A DNA stretch of 64,000 nt from Vibrio rhizosphaerae (GCF_024347095.1 NZ_AP024903.1:2480001-2544000), one strand, 5' to 3'; numbered from the stretch's first letter, positions 47,552 to 57,460 are shown. Numbers and translations are program-made. Notes: generated by a model not told the origin, from the letters alone.

Positions 47552-48643
47552 CTAAATAATAATCAGCTGGCCTTCAATCGCACCGGCCTGTTTCAGCGCT
47601 TGCAAGATAGCCATTAAATCTGATGGTGCGGCGCCAACTTCATTGACGGCCCGGACGAGATCGTCAAGCGTCACCCCCGGCTGAAAATTAAACATTTTCC
47701 CTTTTTTCTCTTTTACAGAGATATCGGAATCAGGGACCACAGCCGTTTGACCATTGGAAAATGGTTCAGGTTGACTCACACTCAGTTTCTCTTTGATTGC
47801 AACAGTCATGCCACCATGAGTGACAGCGGCAGGCTTTAACCGTACATATTGACCCACCACAATCGTACCGGTCCGAGAATTGACAATAATCTTCGCAGCA
47901 CCGACAGCGGTATTAAATTCAAGGTTTTCAACGGCAGAGAGAAATGCAACCCGCTGCCCGGCATCTCTCGGTGCCCGAACTTGTACCGAGGTCGCATCAA
48001 TGGCTGTCGCCATTTGAGGGCCAAGAAACTGATTCACGGTGTCGGCCATACGCTGGGCTGTGGTGAAGTCTGAGTCAATCAGATTAAAGGTGATGTAATC
48101 GCCCCGGGCAAATGGATTTGGAACTTCCCGTTCGACACTCGCACCATTAGAAATGATGCCAACGGTAGGATTATTACCAACGATCTTAGACCCATCGGCA
48201 CCATCAGCGCTGAAACCACTGACGACAAGATTACCCTGTGCAATCGCATAAACCTGCCCATCCAGCCCTTTAAGGAAAGTCTGCATCAGCGTACCGCCAC
48301 GTAAACTTTTCGCAGATCCAATCGAGGAGACCGTCACATCGATCGTCTGGCCCTGTTTAGAAAATGGCGGCAATTCAGCCGTAACAATCACAGCGGCAAT
48401 ATTTTTAGTCTGCGGTTTGGTCCCTCGCGGCAATTGAATGCCGAAATTTTGCAGCATGGCATTAAAGCTTTGGTCGGTAAATGGCGTTGATTCTCCGGTT
48501 CCCGGCAACCCTGTGACTAAACCGTAACCCACTAACTGGTTGCTCCGCACTCCGGCCACTTGTGCGACATCTTTAATTCTTGCCGCCTGTCCCGGCAAGG
48601 ATACAAACAGTGTCACCAACAAAAAAAGGGTTAACTTTTTCAT
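47552..48643 (-). CDS. flgI: Flagellar P-ring protein FlgI
   Basis: Periplasmic P-ring subunit around the rod. The 363 residues begin with a signal peptide ([20 protein letters not shown]) and continue [23 protein letters not shown], then the long conserved body ending [21 protein letters not shown]. Lies between flgH and flgJ. Confidence 0.97.
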   Translation of the reverse strand: MKKLTLFLLVTLFVSLPGQAARIKDVAQVAGVRSNQLVGYGLVTGLPGTGESTPFTDQSFNAMLQNFGIQLPRGTKPQTKNIAAVIVTAELPPFSKQGQTIDVTVSSIGSAKSLRGGTLMQTFLKGLDGQVYAIAQGNLVVSGFSADGADGSKIVGNNPTVGIISNGASVEREVPNPFARGDYITFNLIDSDFTTAQRMADTVNQFLGPQMATAIDATSVQVRAPRDAGQRVAFLSAVENLEFNTAVGAAKIIVNSRTGTIVVGQYVRLKPAAVTHGGMTVAIKEKLSVSQPEPFSNGQTAVVPDSDISVKEKKGKMFNFQPGVTLDDLVRAVNEVGAAPSDLMAILQALKQAGAIEGQLIII

Positions 48644-48713
48644 TCAATTTACCTTGCGCTTCTCTACCATACACACCGTCTTCTATGCCAAAAAAACGGC
48701 GTTTAAACTTAAC

Positions 48714-49496
48714 TTATAGAGCAATATTGAAAAATCGTGCCAAGAATCCAGGTTCTTGCATATCTTGGTTGGTTCCGGTCCCTGAATATTGAATACGGGC
48801 ATTCGAAATCCGATTGGACGAGATGGTATTGTCAAAATCAATGTCATCCGGGCGGACTGTACCACTCAGACGAATGTACTCATCACCGGTGTTTAATGTC
48901 AGCCATTTTTCACCACGAATCACAAGGTTACCATTGGCAAGTACATCAATCACTTCAACGGTGATAGAACCGGAAATACTGTTACTTTGGTTTGCTGCCG
49001 CACTACCGGAAAACTTATTATCGTTGCCTAATTTGTATGAAAAATTGTAATCGCCAATTTTCATTTCCTTGCCACCCACTTCCAACGGGTCCATTGAGGC
49101 ATCATTCTTTTTCGATAAATCAGCATCCGCACTTTTTGCCGCTTTCGTGCTTTCATTCAGTGTGACAGTAATAATGTCACCCACTTGTCTGGGTTTTGAA
49201 TCATTATATAAGCTCGTGGCGGCACTCAGATTAAACAAAGATCCCGTTTCCGCGGCATAGTGTTTCGGGCGATGGTTCGGATGGATCGGAGCCCAAGCCG
49301 GATCATCGGCAACCGGGTCGGTACGCCGACTCAGTCCATCCAACAATCCTGAACTACTGGTATCTCCGGATTTATCACCTTCGACTGCATCAACCAACGT
49401 TGTGCCATTCTCACTTGGTGTTTCTGTTGAGCCTTGTGGCATGAGTGAGCAGCCGGATAAGAGACCAATCAATCCCAAAGTCAATAAGCGTTTCAT
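48714..49496 (-). CDS. flgH: Flagellar L-ring lipoprotein FlgH
   Basis: Outer membrane L-ring subunit. The 260 residues start [20 protein letters not shown], a lipobox with C16. The core includes [21 protein letters not shown] and [26 protein letters not shown], and the end is the conserved [11 protein letters not shown]. In Vibrio the L-ring is joined by the FlgO/P/T proteins encoded at 58022-60410. Confidence 0.96.
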   Translation of the reverse strand: MKRLLTLGLIGLLSGCSLMPQGSTETPSENGTTLVDAVEGDKSGDTSSSGLLDGLSRRTDPVADDPAWAPIHPNHRPKHYAAETGSLFNLSAATSLYNDSKPRQVGDIITVTLNESTKAAKSADADLSKKNDASMDPLEVGGKEMKIGDYNFSYKLGNDNKFSGSAAANQSNSISGSITVEVIDVLANGNLVIRGEKWLTLNTGDEYIRLSGTVRPDDIDFDNTISSNRISNARIQYSGTGTNQDMQEPGFLARFFNIAL

Positions 49497-49520
49497 CGAA
49501 TACCTCTCATATAATCCGGA

Positions 49521-50309
49521 TTAGAGCTGCTGATTCACGTAGCTCATCATCTTATCTACCGCAGAAATGACTTTGGAGTTCATCTCATACACACGCTGCG
49601 CTTCGATCAGATTGACCAATTCTTCCGTAACATTCACATTGGAGCTTTCCAGCATCGACTGGCGAATATTGCCCAAACCATCTAGCCCGGGAACCCCTTC
49701 TTGTGGATCTCCACTGGCACCGGTAGGTAAGTATAAGTTCTGGCCGACAGGTTCCAGACCACCGGGGTTGATGAAATCAACCGTGGTGATCTGCCCAATA
49801 ACTTGGTTATTCTGCTGGCCGCGGATTCGGACCGAGACCTGACCATCGTTGCCGACCGTAACTGAAACGGCATCTTGCGGCACCACAATCTCAGGTTGTA
49901 ACGGATATCCGGCACCGGATGTCACAATAGTTCCTTCCGCATTTAAGGTAAACTGACCGTTGCGTGAATACCCCATGTTGCCGTCAGGCATCATAATCTG
50001 AAAGAACCCGTCGCCTTCAATCATCATATCCATACTGTTATTGGTCGTTTGCACATTACCGTTGGTATGAACTTTCTGCGTGGCGACAACTTTTGAGCCG
50101 GCACCAAGCATTAACCCGCTCGGTAACTCGGTATTCTGCGAAGATTGACCACCAGGCTGGTTGATATTCTGATAGAAAAGATCTTCAAACACCGCCCGGC
50201 TTTTCTTAAAGCCGACGGTGGAGGCGTTCGCAAGGTTGTTCGAAATCGTCGCAATATTGGTCTGCTGCGCATCTAAACCTGTTTTACTTACCCATAGAGC
50301 TGGATGCAT
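49521..50309 (-). CDS. flgG: Flagellar distal rod protein FlgG
   Basis: Distal rod subunit, 262 residues. N-terminal MHPALWVSKTGLDAQQTNIATISNNLANASTVGFKKSR and C-terminal VNVTEELVNLIEAQRVYEMNSKVISAVDKMM are the characteristic rod/hook helices; the middle contains GDGFFQIMMPDGNMGYSRNG. Second gene of the flgF-G-H-I-J unit, 19 bp after flgF. Confidence 0.97.
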   Translation of the reverse strand: MHPALWVSKTGLDAQQTNIATISNNLANASTVGFKKSRAVFEDLFYQNINQPGGQSSQNTELPSGLMLGAGSKVVATQKVHTNGNVQTTNNSMDMMIEGDGFFQIMMPDGNMGYSRNGQFTLNAEGTIVTSGAGYPLQPEIVVPQDAVSVTVGNDGQVSVRIRGQQNNQVIGQITTVDFINPGGLEPVGQNLYLPTGASGDPQEGVPGLDGLGNIRQSMLESSNVNVTEELVNLIEAQRVYEMNSKVISAVDKMMSYVNQQL

Positions 50310-50328
50310 GTTCTTCTCCTCTCACTCA

Positions 50329-51078
50329 TTAACCGGTGCGCAACAGAGAATTGGACGCTTTATCCATTTCTTCTGCTGTACTCATCATTTTGACTTGCAT
50401 TTCAAACTGACGCTGGAGATCAATGAGATTGGTCATTTCGCCAACAGCATTGACATTGCTGCCTTCCAAAGCGCCCGTCAGTAATGTCACACTCGCATCC
50501 GCATTCAATACCGTATTCGGCGTCTTGGCGCGAAACAGGCCCACCGAATCTTTGTATAACGTTCGATTATCAGGGCGGACTAATTTAATTCGTCCGACAA
50601 TTTCCTGAGCGTCAGCCGGTGCTCCCTGAGGGATAACGGACACGGTGCCATCTTTACCGATCTCAATTTTACTCAGTGGAATGGGTAAGGTAATCGGTGC
50701 ATCATTGTCACCCAGAACCAAATGGCCACTACCACTGGTCAGTAAACCATTGGGGCTGATTTGGAAATTCCCGTTGCGGGTCAGACCTTCGGTGCCAGTA
50801 TCATCCAGCACTGAAATCCATCCATCACCCTGAATGGTGACATCCAAATCTCTGCCCGTTGTCATGACGCTGCCTTGAGCAAAATTATTTCCCGGACGTT
50901 CCGTCATACTGAATACACGGGTGGGTAACCCATCACCATAGCTCTGCATGGAGCGAGCCTGAGCCAGATCAGCCCGAAAGCCCGTCGTGCTTACATTGGC
51001 TAAGTTGTTCGCTCTGAGCTGCATTTCCTGCATATTCTGCTTTGCGCCACTCATTGCCAGAAACAATGCACGGTCCAT
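50329..51078 (-). CDS. flgF: Flagellar proximal rod protein FlgF
   Basis: Proximal rod subunit, 249 residues, with the rod-protein ends (MDRALFLAMSGAKQNMQEMQLRANNLANVSTTGFRADL and NVNAVGEMTNLIDLQRQFEMQVKMM) and GDGWISVLDDTGTEGLTRNG in the middle. It is the first gene of a unit driven by its own sigma-54 promoter at 51114-51129, separated from flgE by a hairpin. Confidence 0.96.
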   Translation of the reverse strand: MDRALFLAMSGAKQNMQEMQLRANNLANVSTTGFRADLAQARSMQSYGDGLPTRVFSMTERPGNNFAQGSVMTTGRDLDVTIQGDGWISVLDDTGTEGLTRNGNFQISPNGLLTSGSGHLVLGDNDAPITLPIPLSKIEIGKDGTVSVIPQGAPADAQEIVGRIKLVRPDNRTLYKDSVGLFRAKTPNTVLNADASVTLLTGALEGSNVNAVGEMTNLIDLQRQFEMQVKMMSTAEEMDKASNSLLRTG

Positions 51079-51113
51079 AATTTACTCCTATCATCGTCAT
51101 ACGACAGATATAA

Positions 51114-51129
51114 AGCAATTGGTGTGCCA
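51114..51129 (-). promoter_or_regulatory. Sigma-54 promoter of the flgFGHIJ unit
   Basis: Minus strand TGGCAC-ACCAA-TTGCT: a perfect -24/-12 element 36 bp before the flgF start. It shows that flgF onward is expressed separately from flgBCDE. Confidence 0.88.
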
Positions 51130-51211
51130 AATAAAAATAATTATATAAATCAAATGTTTAGATTTAAAAATGAGAACGACGAGGAGGATTTTGCCGCAAA
51201 ATTGCCGGAGG

Positions 51212-51246
51212 GAGGAAAAGATCAGACCGACATTGCCGTCGGTCTG
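51212..51246 (-). terminator. Terminator after flgE
   Basis: CAGACCGAC / GTCGGTCTG nine-bp stem, 6-nt loop, then ATCTTTTCC on the minus strand, 17 bp beyond the flgE stop. Confidence 0.8.
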
Positions 51247-51262
51247 AATGAAACATCGTTTA

Positions 51263-52567
51263 TTAACGAATTTGTAGAATTGTCTGTTGAGTCTGATTAT
51301 GTACTTCCAATGCACGAGAGTTTGCCTGGAAGTTACGTTGTGCAGAAATCAAATCAACTAACTCTTGGGTCATATCAATATTGGATTGCTCTAATGTACC
51401 GCTGTTAATCGTACCAAAGGAGCCTTTATTGGATTCACCCCAGATTTTATCACCGGAAGCGTTGGTCGAATCCCATTGGGTTCCGCCTTTTTTATCCAGT
51501 CCTTGTTCATTCGGTACCCGGACTAACGCAACACGACCTAAAGTCACATTCTCACCGTTTGAGTATGTGCCAAGAATGCTGCCTTCTTCATTAACATCGA
51601 CTTTGGTCAAAAACCCAGTCGTCGCGCCATCTTCATCAAACTTCGTCAACTCAAATGGTGCCGCAAACTGCGTTGAAGAATCCAGACCGAATGAAAGCAC
51701 CTGATTAATATCCGCACCATTGAGGTTAATTGGATTGGCTCCGGCACCTAACGGTTCAGAAACAACATTTTGTCCGTTGTTGATACTCGCCAACGTTCCG
51801 TCATTGTTAAATTTCAGCGTGTGACCAACATGCCCGGTCGGTGTCGCAGCATCACCACCAACGATATTGATTGGCTTTTCCCCGGCAGAATCAGTCATCG
51901 TATAGTAAACCTGCCAGGTGTTCGGCTGGGTCTGATCCTTGAGGTAATATGTGGTCATCTTATAAGCCTGACCCATCGAGTCATAGATAGTCGATGAGGT
52001 CGAACGGTTATAGGTTTCCGGGTCCTCAAAATCGAACAACGCCGGATCTTTCAGGTCACCATTTGCCGGCAAGTTAACACCGACATCAATATTGGAGGTC
52101 TGCTTCGGTTTACCGAACTCAGCCGGAATATTGATTGGGGACGACTCATAAGACAATACATCCCCCGTATCCGGATTGACGTTATATCCGAGCAGGTATT
52201 CGTCATTCGAGGTGACTAAATAATTATCATGGTTAATGTGAAAAGCACCGTTACGTGTCAGTTCATTCTGTTGCGGTACCAGACGGTCTTTGGCGACGGC
52301 AAAAAAACCGGTGCCGGAAATCCGTAAATCCATGGGGTTGTTGGTATAAATACTCGACCCTTCATGAAACTGTTGGGCAACTTTGTTTACCTGCACCCCT
52401 TTCCCCGGGGTTGTTTTCGCATTGGTAAACAATGAATTTGAATAAACATCACCAAATTCTGCACGCGATTCTTTAAAACCATAGGTATTCGCGTTGGCAA
52501 TATTGTTACTGGTGGTATTGAGGTCAAGTTGAGCGGCCGACAGACCACTTAATGATACATATGACAT
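51263..52567 (-). CDS. flgE: Flagellar hook protein FlgE
   Basis: Main hook subunit, 434 residues. N-terminus MSYVSLSGLSAAQLDLNTTSNNIANANTYGFKESRAEFGDVY; C-terminus NIDMTQELVDLISAQRNFQANSRALEVHNQTQQTILQIR; the D2 region (about 200-340) is typical of Vibrio hooks. Last gene of the flgBCDE unit, followed by a terminator. Confidence 0.97.
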   Translation of the reverse strand: MSYVSLSGLSAAQLDLNTTSNNIANANTYGFKESRAEFGDVYSNSLFTNAKTTPGKGVQVNKVAQQFHEGSSIYTNNPMDLRISGTGFFAVAKDRLVPQQNELTRNGAFHINHDNYLVTSNDEYLLGYNVNPDTGDVLSYESSPINIPAEFGKPKQTSNIDVGVNLPANGDLKDPALFDFEDPETYNRSTSSTIYDSMGQAYKMTTYYLKDQTQPNTWQVYYTMTDSAGEKPINIVGGDAATPTGHVGHTLKFNNDGTLASINNGQNVVSEPLGAGANPINLNGADINQVLSFGLDSSTQFAAPFELTKFDEDGATTGFLTKVDVNEEGSILGTYSNGENVTLGRVALVRVPNEQGLDKKGGTQWDSTNASGDKIWGESNKGSFGTINSGTLEQSNIDMTQELVDLISAQRNFQANSRALEVHNQTQQTILQIR

Positions 52568-52594
52568 CCTGAATTCTCCTATCTAGCTAGCGTC

Positions 52595-53305
52595 TTACGC
52601 TTTGCCTACTTCCAGTACCTCAGCAAGTCGAACTGGCGAATCAAAGCCAGCCAGATTGAGTAGTACGTTACCATCACCTTTGCCAAGAAGAACGCTGTTG
52701 ACGTTTGCATAAGTTGAAACATCAAATTCTTTGCTCTTTCCGTCGACGAGACCTGAAGCTTTCACTTTATATTTGCCCCCCGGTAAAGGGTTGCCGTTTT
52801 GGTCTTTGCCGTCCCATTCAATCCGGTTATCACCCGCAGGTTTTGCACCGACATCAAATGTTCTTACCAACTGCCCGGCAGTATCTTCAATCCGGACCAG
52901 TAAATTATCGACAGATGCGGGAAGCTTCACCATCGCCGCCATATTGCCCTGATCCTTCTTCACCCCACTGGCTCCGGGAACAAGTACATCCCGGCCCACT
53001 AAGGAAGAAGCCTGCAGCGCTTGATTCGATGTCATCGAAGAATTCAGACTCTCAAACTGAGAATTCATCTTGCCGATACCATCAACCGTCGCAAATGATG
53101 CCATTTGAGCAATCATCTGATCATTACTGACTGGCTTAAACGGATCTTGCTGTGCCAGCTGTTTGGTGAGCAGTGACAAAAAGTCTTCCTGTTTCAGGTC
53201 CTGTTTACCAGTGACCTCATCAGGTTTCTTCTGCTCTTGAAGTTTCTTGAGTTGATCGATATAGGACAAGTTGCCATTTTGACCAACATTATCTATTCCG
53301 GCCAT
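52595..53305 (-). CDS. flgD: Flagellar hook cap/assembly protein FlgD
   Basis: Hook-capping scaffold, 236 residues. N-terminal part TGKQDLKQEDFLSLLTKQLAQQDPFKPVSNDQMIAQMASFATVDGI is the conserved FlgD export/cap region; the C-terminal half has the tudor/fibronectin-like FLGD_Ig stretch (IEWDGKDQNGNPLPGGKYKVKA). Between flgC and flgE. Confidence 0.96.
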   Translation of the reverse strand: MAGIDNVGQNGNLSYIDQLKKLQEQKKPDEVTGKQDLKQEDFLSLLTKQLAQQDPFKPVSNDQMIAQMASFATVDGIGKMNSQFESLNSSMTSNQALQASSLVGRDVLVPGASGVKKDQGNMAAMVKLPASVDNLLVRIEDTAGQLVRTFDVGAKPAGDNRIEWDGKDQNGNPLPGGKYKVKASGLVDGKSKEFDVSTYANVNSVLLGKGDGNVLLNLAGFDSPVRLAEVLEVGKA

Positions 53306-53322
53306 ATGTTATCTCCTATACC

Positions 53323-53739
53323 TCACTGACCCATCTGCAATGTTCTGAGCAACATCTGCTTGCTCGCTTCAGCCAGTTGAACATTGGTTTCATATGCTCG
53401 TGAAGCTGAAATCATATTTGCCATTTCTTCCATCACATTCACATTCGGCTTATAAATATAACCATCTGCATTTGCCAGAGGATGGTCAGGATTATATTCC
53501 GCAACTAATGGTTTATTACTTTCCAAAACCCCTAAGACCTTCACCGGTACGGTATAGTCATCTTTCGATTTCGCCCGGTTTAACTCCGCGGCAAAAATCG
53601 GATGACGTGCCTTATAAGTATCTTTCGCAGAACTACTCACACTATCAGCATTCGCCAAATTACTTGAGGTTGTATTTAGACGAACAGACTCAGCGCTCAT
53701 CGCAGAACCTGTCACATTGAATACGTTAAATAGACTCAT
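53323..53739 (-). CDS. flgC: Flagellar basal-body rod protein FlgC
   Basis: Proximal rod subunit, 138 residues, with SLFNVFNVTGSAMSAESVRLNTTSSNLANADSVS at the start and NVNVMEEMANMISASRAYETNVQLAEASKQMLLRTLQMGQ at the end. Starts 4 bp after flgB. Confidence 0.97.
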   Translation of the reverse strand: MSLFNVFNVTGSAMSAESVRLNTTSSNLANADSVSSSAKDTYKARHPIFAAELNRAKSKDDYTVPVKVLGVLESNKPLVAEYNPDHPLANADGYIYKPNVNVMEEMANMISASRAYETNVQLAEASKQMLLRTLQMGQ

Positions 53740-53743
53740 CTAA

Positions 53744-54139
53744 TTACTCCCCTTTAATTGCTTTGGTCATTCCTTTGAACTTTCCGCCAAGAAAGTCAAG
53801 GGAAGCCTGATGACGAAGCTGATTTTGCATAAAAAGATTTCGCTCTAAATCGACATCGACCGTGTTGCCGTCACCGGTATCAGGTTGTGTCGGGATGCGG
53901 TAAAGCTCTTCCCCTATCACTGACATGGAGGCAGGAATATGCCGTCCATTGGTACGGGCCAGACTAATACTTGCCCCCGAACTTGCCGCTTGTAGTGCTT
54001 TGTCAAAATCTAAAGCTTTAGCCTTATATCCCGGCGTATTCGCTTGTGCGATGTTGCTGGAAATCATCTCTGCATTACGTTCACGGACACCGACAGTGTA
54101 CTGGTGAATACCTAACGCCTTATCAAATGAGATTGCCAT
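53744..54139 (-). CDS. flgB: Flagellar basal-body rod protein FlgB
   Basis: Proximal rod subunit, 131 residues: ISFDKALGIHQYTVGVRERNAEMISSNIAQANTPGYKAKALDFDKAL is the family N-terminus; ends FLGGKFKGMTKAIKGE. First gene of flgBCDE, behind a sigma-54 promoter. Confidence 0.97.
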   Translation of the reverse strand: MAISFDKALGIHQYTVGVRERNAEMISSNIAQANTPGYKAKALDFDKALQAASSGASISLARTNGRHIPASMSVIGEELYRIPTQPDTGDGNTVDVDLERNLFMQNQLRHQASLDFLGGKFKGMTKAIKGE

Positions 54140-54183
54140 ATACGCCTCTTCATGGATATATTGATTGCCACACCATAAACATT

Positions 54184-54199
54184 AGCAATTTATGTACCA
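54184..54199 (-). promoter_or_regulatory. Sigma-54 promoter of flgBCDE
   Basis: Minus strand TGGTAC-ATAAA-TTGCT, GG-N10-GC spacing, about 45 bp upstream of the flgB start. Confidence 0.82.
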
Positions 54200-54306
54200 A
54201 CTTGAACTTTTATTGCCTATCCGAAGATAGACATGGTGAACATATCATCACTTTGCTTCTCATGAATATAGGCAAATTTCAGACCAATGTTATGACGATA
54301 GAAAAG

Positions 54307-54340
54307 AAAAACCCGGCCATGTCATCATGCCGGGTTTAGA
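54307..54340 (-). terminator. Terminator after cheR
   Basis: AAACCCGGC...GCCGGGTTT hairpin, followed on the minus strand by TTCTTTTC; it lies 22 bp beyond the cheR stop and separates cheVR from the flgB promoter. Confidence 0.88.
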
Positions 54341-54358
54341 AAGGAGAGTAAAAGATGT

Positions 54359-55186
54359 TCATTTAAGCTTATAGATAATACCGGGATTACAACGTACCAT
54401 CTCAAAACGGTCCGTCAGTCCGGTCAACGATTCTGAAGCCCCCAACAGCAAATATCCATTCGGATTTAAGCAATTCGCCATTTGATTGAGAACTTTCGAC
54501 TTCATATCTGCTGAGAAATAAATTAAAACATTCCGACAGAAAATAATGTCAAACTTACCCAACATCGCATAACTTTCCATTAAATTCTGAGGCTTAAAAC
54601 TCACCAAACGTTTTACATTATCTTTGATCTTCATTCTGCCATCTCCGGCATCTTCAAAGAAATTACGGCGGCGTTCAGGCGATAAACCACGTCCCAGTGC
54701 GAGACTATCGTAACTACCGATACGACAAATATCTAACATCGTTGAGGAGATATCAGTCGCAGTAATCGAACAATTCGTTAACAATCCCGGTTTTTTCTGC
54801 TGTGTTTCTAGAATCGTCATCGCAATCGAATAAGGTTCCTGACCGGAAGAACTCGCCGCAGACCAAATTTTAATCGGCCGACGATTGGCTGCCAATTCAG
54901 GTAGCAAACGTTCTGACAGGACTGTAAAAGGGTAACTATCACGAAACCATAAGGTTTCATTCGTTGTCATGGCATCGACAGCAGCAATTCTGAGGTCTCG
55001 ACTGACACCTCTCACTACTTCTTTCAGTAATGTCGATAGGGAGTCCATCTTATATTTGGTAACTAACGGACTAAGACGGCTCCGAACCAGATATTGCTTA
55101 CTATCCCCAAGTACAATCCCGCATTGAGACTCTAAAAAGCGGCAAAAATCTTTATATTCTTGTTCGCTGATCGTTATTGCAGTCAT
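54359..55186 (-). CDS. cheR: Chemotaxis protein methyltransferase CheR
   Basis: SAM-dependent methyltransferase that adds methyl groups to chemoreceptor glutamates. 275 residues: an N-terminal helical domain (1-75, with FCRFLESQCGIVL) and a catalytic domain with NETLWFRDSYPF, WSAASSSGQEPYSIAM and FDIIFCRNVLIYFS. Its start overlaps the cheV stop by 4 bp. Its substrates would include the chemoreceptor at 16513-18384. Confidence 0.96.
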   Translation of the reverse strand: MTAITISEQEYKDFCRFLESQCGIVLGDSKQYLVRSRLSPLVTKYKMDSLSTLLKEVVRGVSRDLRIAAVDAMTTNETLWFRDSYPFTVLSERLLPELAANRRPIKIWSAASSSGQEPYSIAMTILETQQKKPGLLTNCSITATDISSTMLDICRIGSYDSLALGRGLSPERRRNFFEDAGDGRMKIKDNVKRLVSFKPQNLMESYAMLGKFDIIFCRNVLIYFSADMKSKVLNQMANCLNPNGYLLLGASESLTGLTDRFEMVRCNPGIIYKLK

Positions 55187-56136
55187 TCACTTCTCTTTAG
55201 CTCAGTGTCAACCAATGCAGCTTTTACCGCATTACCAAGTTCATCAGGATTAAACTTCGCGATGAATGTATTCGCGCCCACTCTTTCTACCATAGCCTGA
55301 TTAAATACACCACTTAATGATGAATGGAGAATAACATAAAGATCTTTCAGTTTCGGATTACGACGAATTTCAGCAGTCAGCGTATATCCATCCATCTCCG
55401 GCATTTCAATATCAGAAATAACCAATGAAATATGATTAAATATATTGTCGGTATCAGAAAGCTCAACTAATTTTTCATAAGCTTCCTTACCATCTTTGAC
55501 GGCTATAACTTCAAATCCAATTGATTCGACTGCACGCTGTACTTGTTTACGGGCGACGGTTGAGTCATCAGCAATCAGGATACGCCGAACAATCTCATGC
55601 TCTGTACTTTGCTCAGCTTGAGCAATTTCTTCGGCAATGCTTGAATTCATCGTTTCATCAATCGGAGCGATTTCGGCTAAGATTTTCTCAACGTCAATAA
55701 TTTCAACCAGTTCGTTCTCTATATTGGTGACGGCGGTCAGATAGTTAGCTTTCCCGGCCCCTTCAGGCGGTGGTAAAATCTCTTCCCAACGCATGTTAAC
55801 AATCCGTTCAACCGAAGCGACGAGAAACGCTTGAATGGTCCGGTTAAACTCAGCGATAACCACAAAACTTTTCTCGACCTCAGTCGTTGGCCGGCCACCA
55901 ATCGCTAAACTTAAGTCAATCACAGAAACGGTTTGTCCACGAATGTGAGCAACCCCTTTCACTAAACGATGCAGATTCGGCATTGCTGTCAGCTTAGGAC
56001 ACTGCAATACCTCTTTTACTTTAAATACATTAATGCCGTAACGCTGGCGCCCATTCAACCGAAATGTCAACAATTCTAAGCGGTTCTGCCCAACGAGTTG
56101 CGTACGCTGATTCACAGAATCAAGAATACCCGTCAT
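55183..56136 (-). CDS. cheV: Chemotaxis coupling protein CheV (CheW-receiver fusion)
   Basis: Couples receptors to CheA and adapts the signal by phosphorylation. From ATG 56136 it has 317 residues: a CheW-like domain (about 20-165, RYGINVFKVKEVLQCP, GVAHIRGQTVSVIDL) and a C-terminal receiver domain (about 188-310) with the phosphoacceptor aspartate in ISDIEMPEMDGYT and acidic residues in ILIADDS. The frame runs to 56157, but the conserved MTGILDSVNQRTQ begins at 56136. Divergent from flgA, as in other vibrios. Confidence 0.95.
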   Translation of the reverse strand: MTGILDSVNQRTQLVGQNRLELLTFRLNGRQRYGINVFKVKEVLQCPKLTAMPNLHRLVKGVAHIRGQTVSVIDLSLAIGGRPTTEVEKSFVVIAEFNRTIQAFLVASVERIVNMRWEEILPPPEGAGKANYLTAVTNIENELVEIIDVEKILAEIAPIDETMNSSIAEEIAQAEQSTEHEIVRRILIADDSTVARKQVQRAVESIGFEVIAVKDGKEAYEKLVELSDTDNIFNHISLVISDIEMPEMDGYTLTAEIRRNPKLKDLYVILHSSLSGVFNQAMVERVGANTFIAKFNPDELGNAVKAALVDTELKRSE

Positions 56137-56220
56137 AACCCCATCTCCATCTCTCAAACTTTTTCTGTAAAAAAGTGATAGTCTACAACAAGCGATGAAT
56201 AAATTAAGGGAACCAGAATC

Positions 56221-56964
56221 ATGTCTAAGAAACTGTGCTTATCCCCTCTGCCTTTTACTAAGTGTAGAGCTTTCTTTAAACTTTTTTATAGCATTATCGT
56301 CATTTTATCTGTTTTCTTTAATATTTCGACTCAGGCAGCAACTCAAAAACAACTTGATCATATTAGAGAAACTGCAGAGCAGTACGCGACCACTGTTATT
56401 GAGCATCCAACAGGCGGGAAAATTGTTGCCACAGCGGCACCTCTTGATAATCGGATACAAGCATCCGATTGTCCAACTGGATTAAAGGCTTTTTCCTCAT
56501 CAAGAAATGGTTCTGCAAGCCATATCACTGTTCTTGTCGAATGTCCGACAGATAATTGGCGGATTTATGTGCCCGTTCAGTTGGATATTACCGTTCCTGC
56601 CGTACTCGCTGCCGCCCCGCTAAATCGAGGACAAATCATTACTCAACAAGATGTTACTTTGGGTATGGTAGATCTGCTTCGCTTCCGACAGCAAGGATTT
56701 TCGTCAATTGATCAAGTGATCGGTGCTAAAGTTAAAAGAAACATTCCACCAAACAATATCATTAATGACCGAGATATCTGTATCGTCTGCCGCAATGAAA
56801 CCGTAACAATAAAAGCGCTTAAAAATGGGCTGTCTATTATTACGCAAGGGACGGCGCTGTCAGACGGCGACTTAGGGGAACAAATTCGGGTTAAAAATGA
56901 TAAATCCAACCGAATCATTGATGCACAGGTGTCTGGCATTGGTGAAGTGACCGTCCGGTTTTAA
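56221..56964 (+). CDS. flgA: Flagellar basal body P-ring formation protein FlgA
   Basis: Periplasmic chaperone for P-ring (FlgI) assembly. The 247 residues include a long N-terminal region with a hydrophobic signal segment (about 18-40, ending STQAAT) and a SAF domain (VLAAAPLNRGQIITQQDVTLGMVDL), then the C-terminal QGTALSDGDLGEQIRVKN. Two cysteine pairs (DCPTG/VECPT; DICIVCRNE) may form disulfides. The N-terminus before the signal segment is unusually hydrophilic, so the start may be further in. Confidence 0.93.
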   Translation: MSKKLCLSPLPFTKCRAFFKLFYSIIVILSVFFNISTQAATQKQLDHIRETAEQYATTVIEHPTGGKIVATAAPLDNRIQASDCPTGLKAFSSSRNGSASHITVLVECPTDNWRIYVPVQLDITVPAVLAAAPLNRGQIITQQDVTLGMVDLLRFRQQGFSSIDQVIGAKVKRNIPPNNIINDRDICIVCRNETVTIKALKNGLSIITQGTALSDGDLGEQIRVKNDKSNRIIDAQVSGIGEVTVRF

Positions 56965-57000
56965 CATTTCTAGTCATAGCGCATAAAAAAACATCATTTT

Positions 57001-57016
57001 TGGCAAAGAAAATGCT
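57001..57016 (+). promoter_or_regulatory. Sigma-54 promoter of flgMN
   Basis: TGGCAA-AGAAA-ATGCT keeps the GG-N10-GC spacing, 67 bp before the flgM start. Confidence 0.65.
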
Positions 57017-57042
57017 AAAGTAAGGAATAGGTCTGTCGATAT
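57016..57042 (+). promoter_or_regulatory. Sigma-28 promoter of flgMN
   Basis: TAAAGTAA, 11 bp, GTCGATAT; 6 of 8 matches in each half of the FliA consensus. It directly abuts the sigma-54 element, so flgM can be read by both sigma factors, closing the feedback loop with its target FliA. Confidence 0.72.
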
Positions 57043-57083
57043 TGACGGTACAGATGTTTAACTTTTGATAAAAAGGCTCAATT

Positions 57084-57398
57084 ATGGCAAGCATTGATAA
57101 TGTGCGTTCTGGCCAGTCTCTGACAAATACGAGTCGGAATTCGACCCGTACAGAGCACAATACATCAAGCTCAGAGAAAGTAAATCACCCTTCAGATAAG
57201 AAAGATGCTGTATCTCTGAGTTCACAAAGTAAAGCAATGGGTGAAATTCATAGCAAACTTGCATCAAGCCCCGCTTTTGATAGCGCAAAAGTCGAGGCCA
57301 TTAAAGAAGCAATCGCGAATGGTTCTTATCGTGTTGATGCTGACAAACTCGCAGACAACATGATTAAATTCGAAAAAGAGCTGGATGGTCTGCAATAA
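57084..57398 (+). CDS. flgM: Anti-sigma-28 factor FlgM
   Basis: Small exported inhibitor of FliA; 104 residues. The N-terminal half is polar and probably disordered; the C-terminal half (SSPAFDSAKVEAIKEAIANGSYRVDADKLADNMIKFEKEL) is the sigma-binding region. In Vibrio it is secreted through the sheathed flagellum, releasing FliA for flaC-type promoters. flgN follows 62 bp later. Confidence 0.95.
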   Translation: MASIDNVRSGQSLTNTSRNSTRTEHNTSSSEKVNHPSDKKDAVSLSSQSKAMGEIHSKLASSPAFDSAKVEAIKEAIANGSYRVDADKLADNMIKFEKELDGLQ

Positions 57399-57460
57399 CT
57401 GATCGATTGTTATCGCTCGACAGAACAGACATCTACGCCAGGAAATCAGGTAATTAAGTC

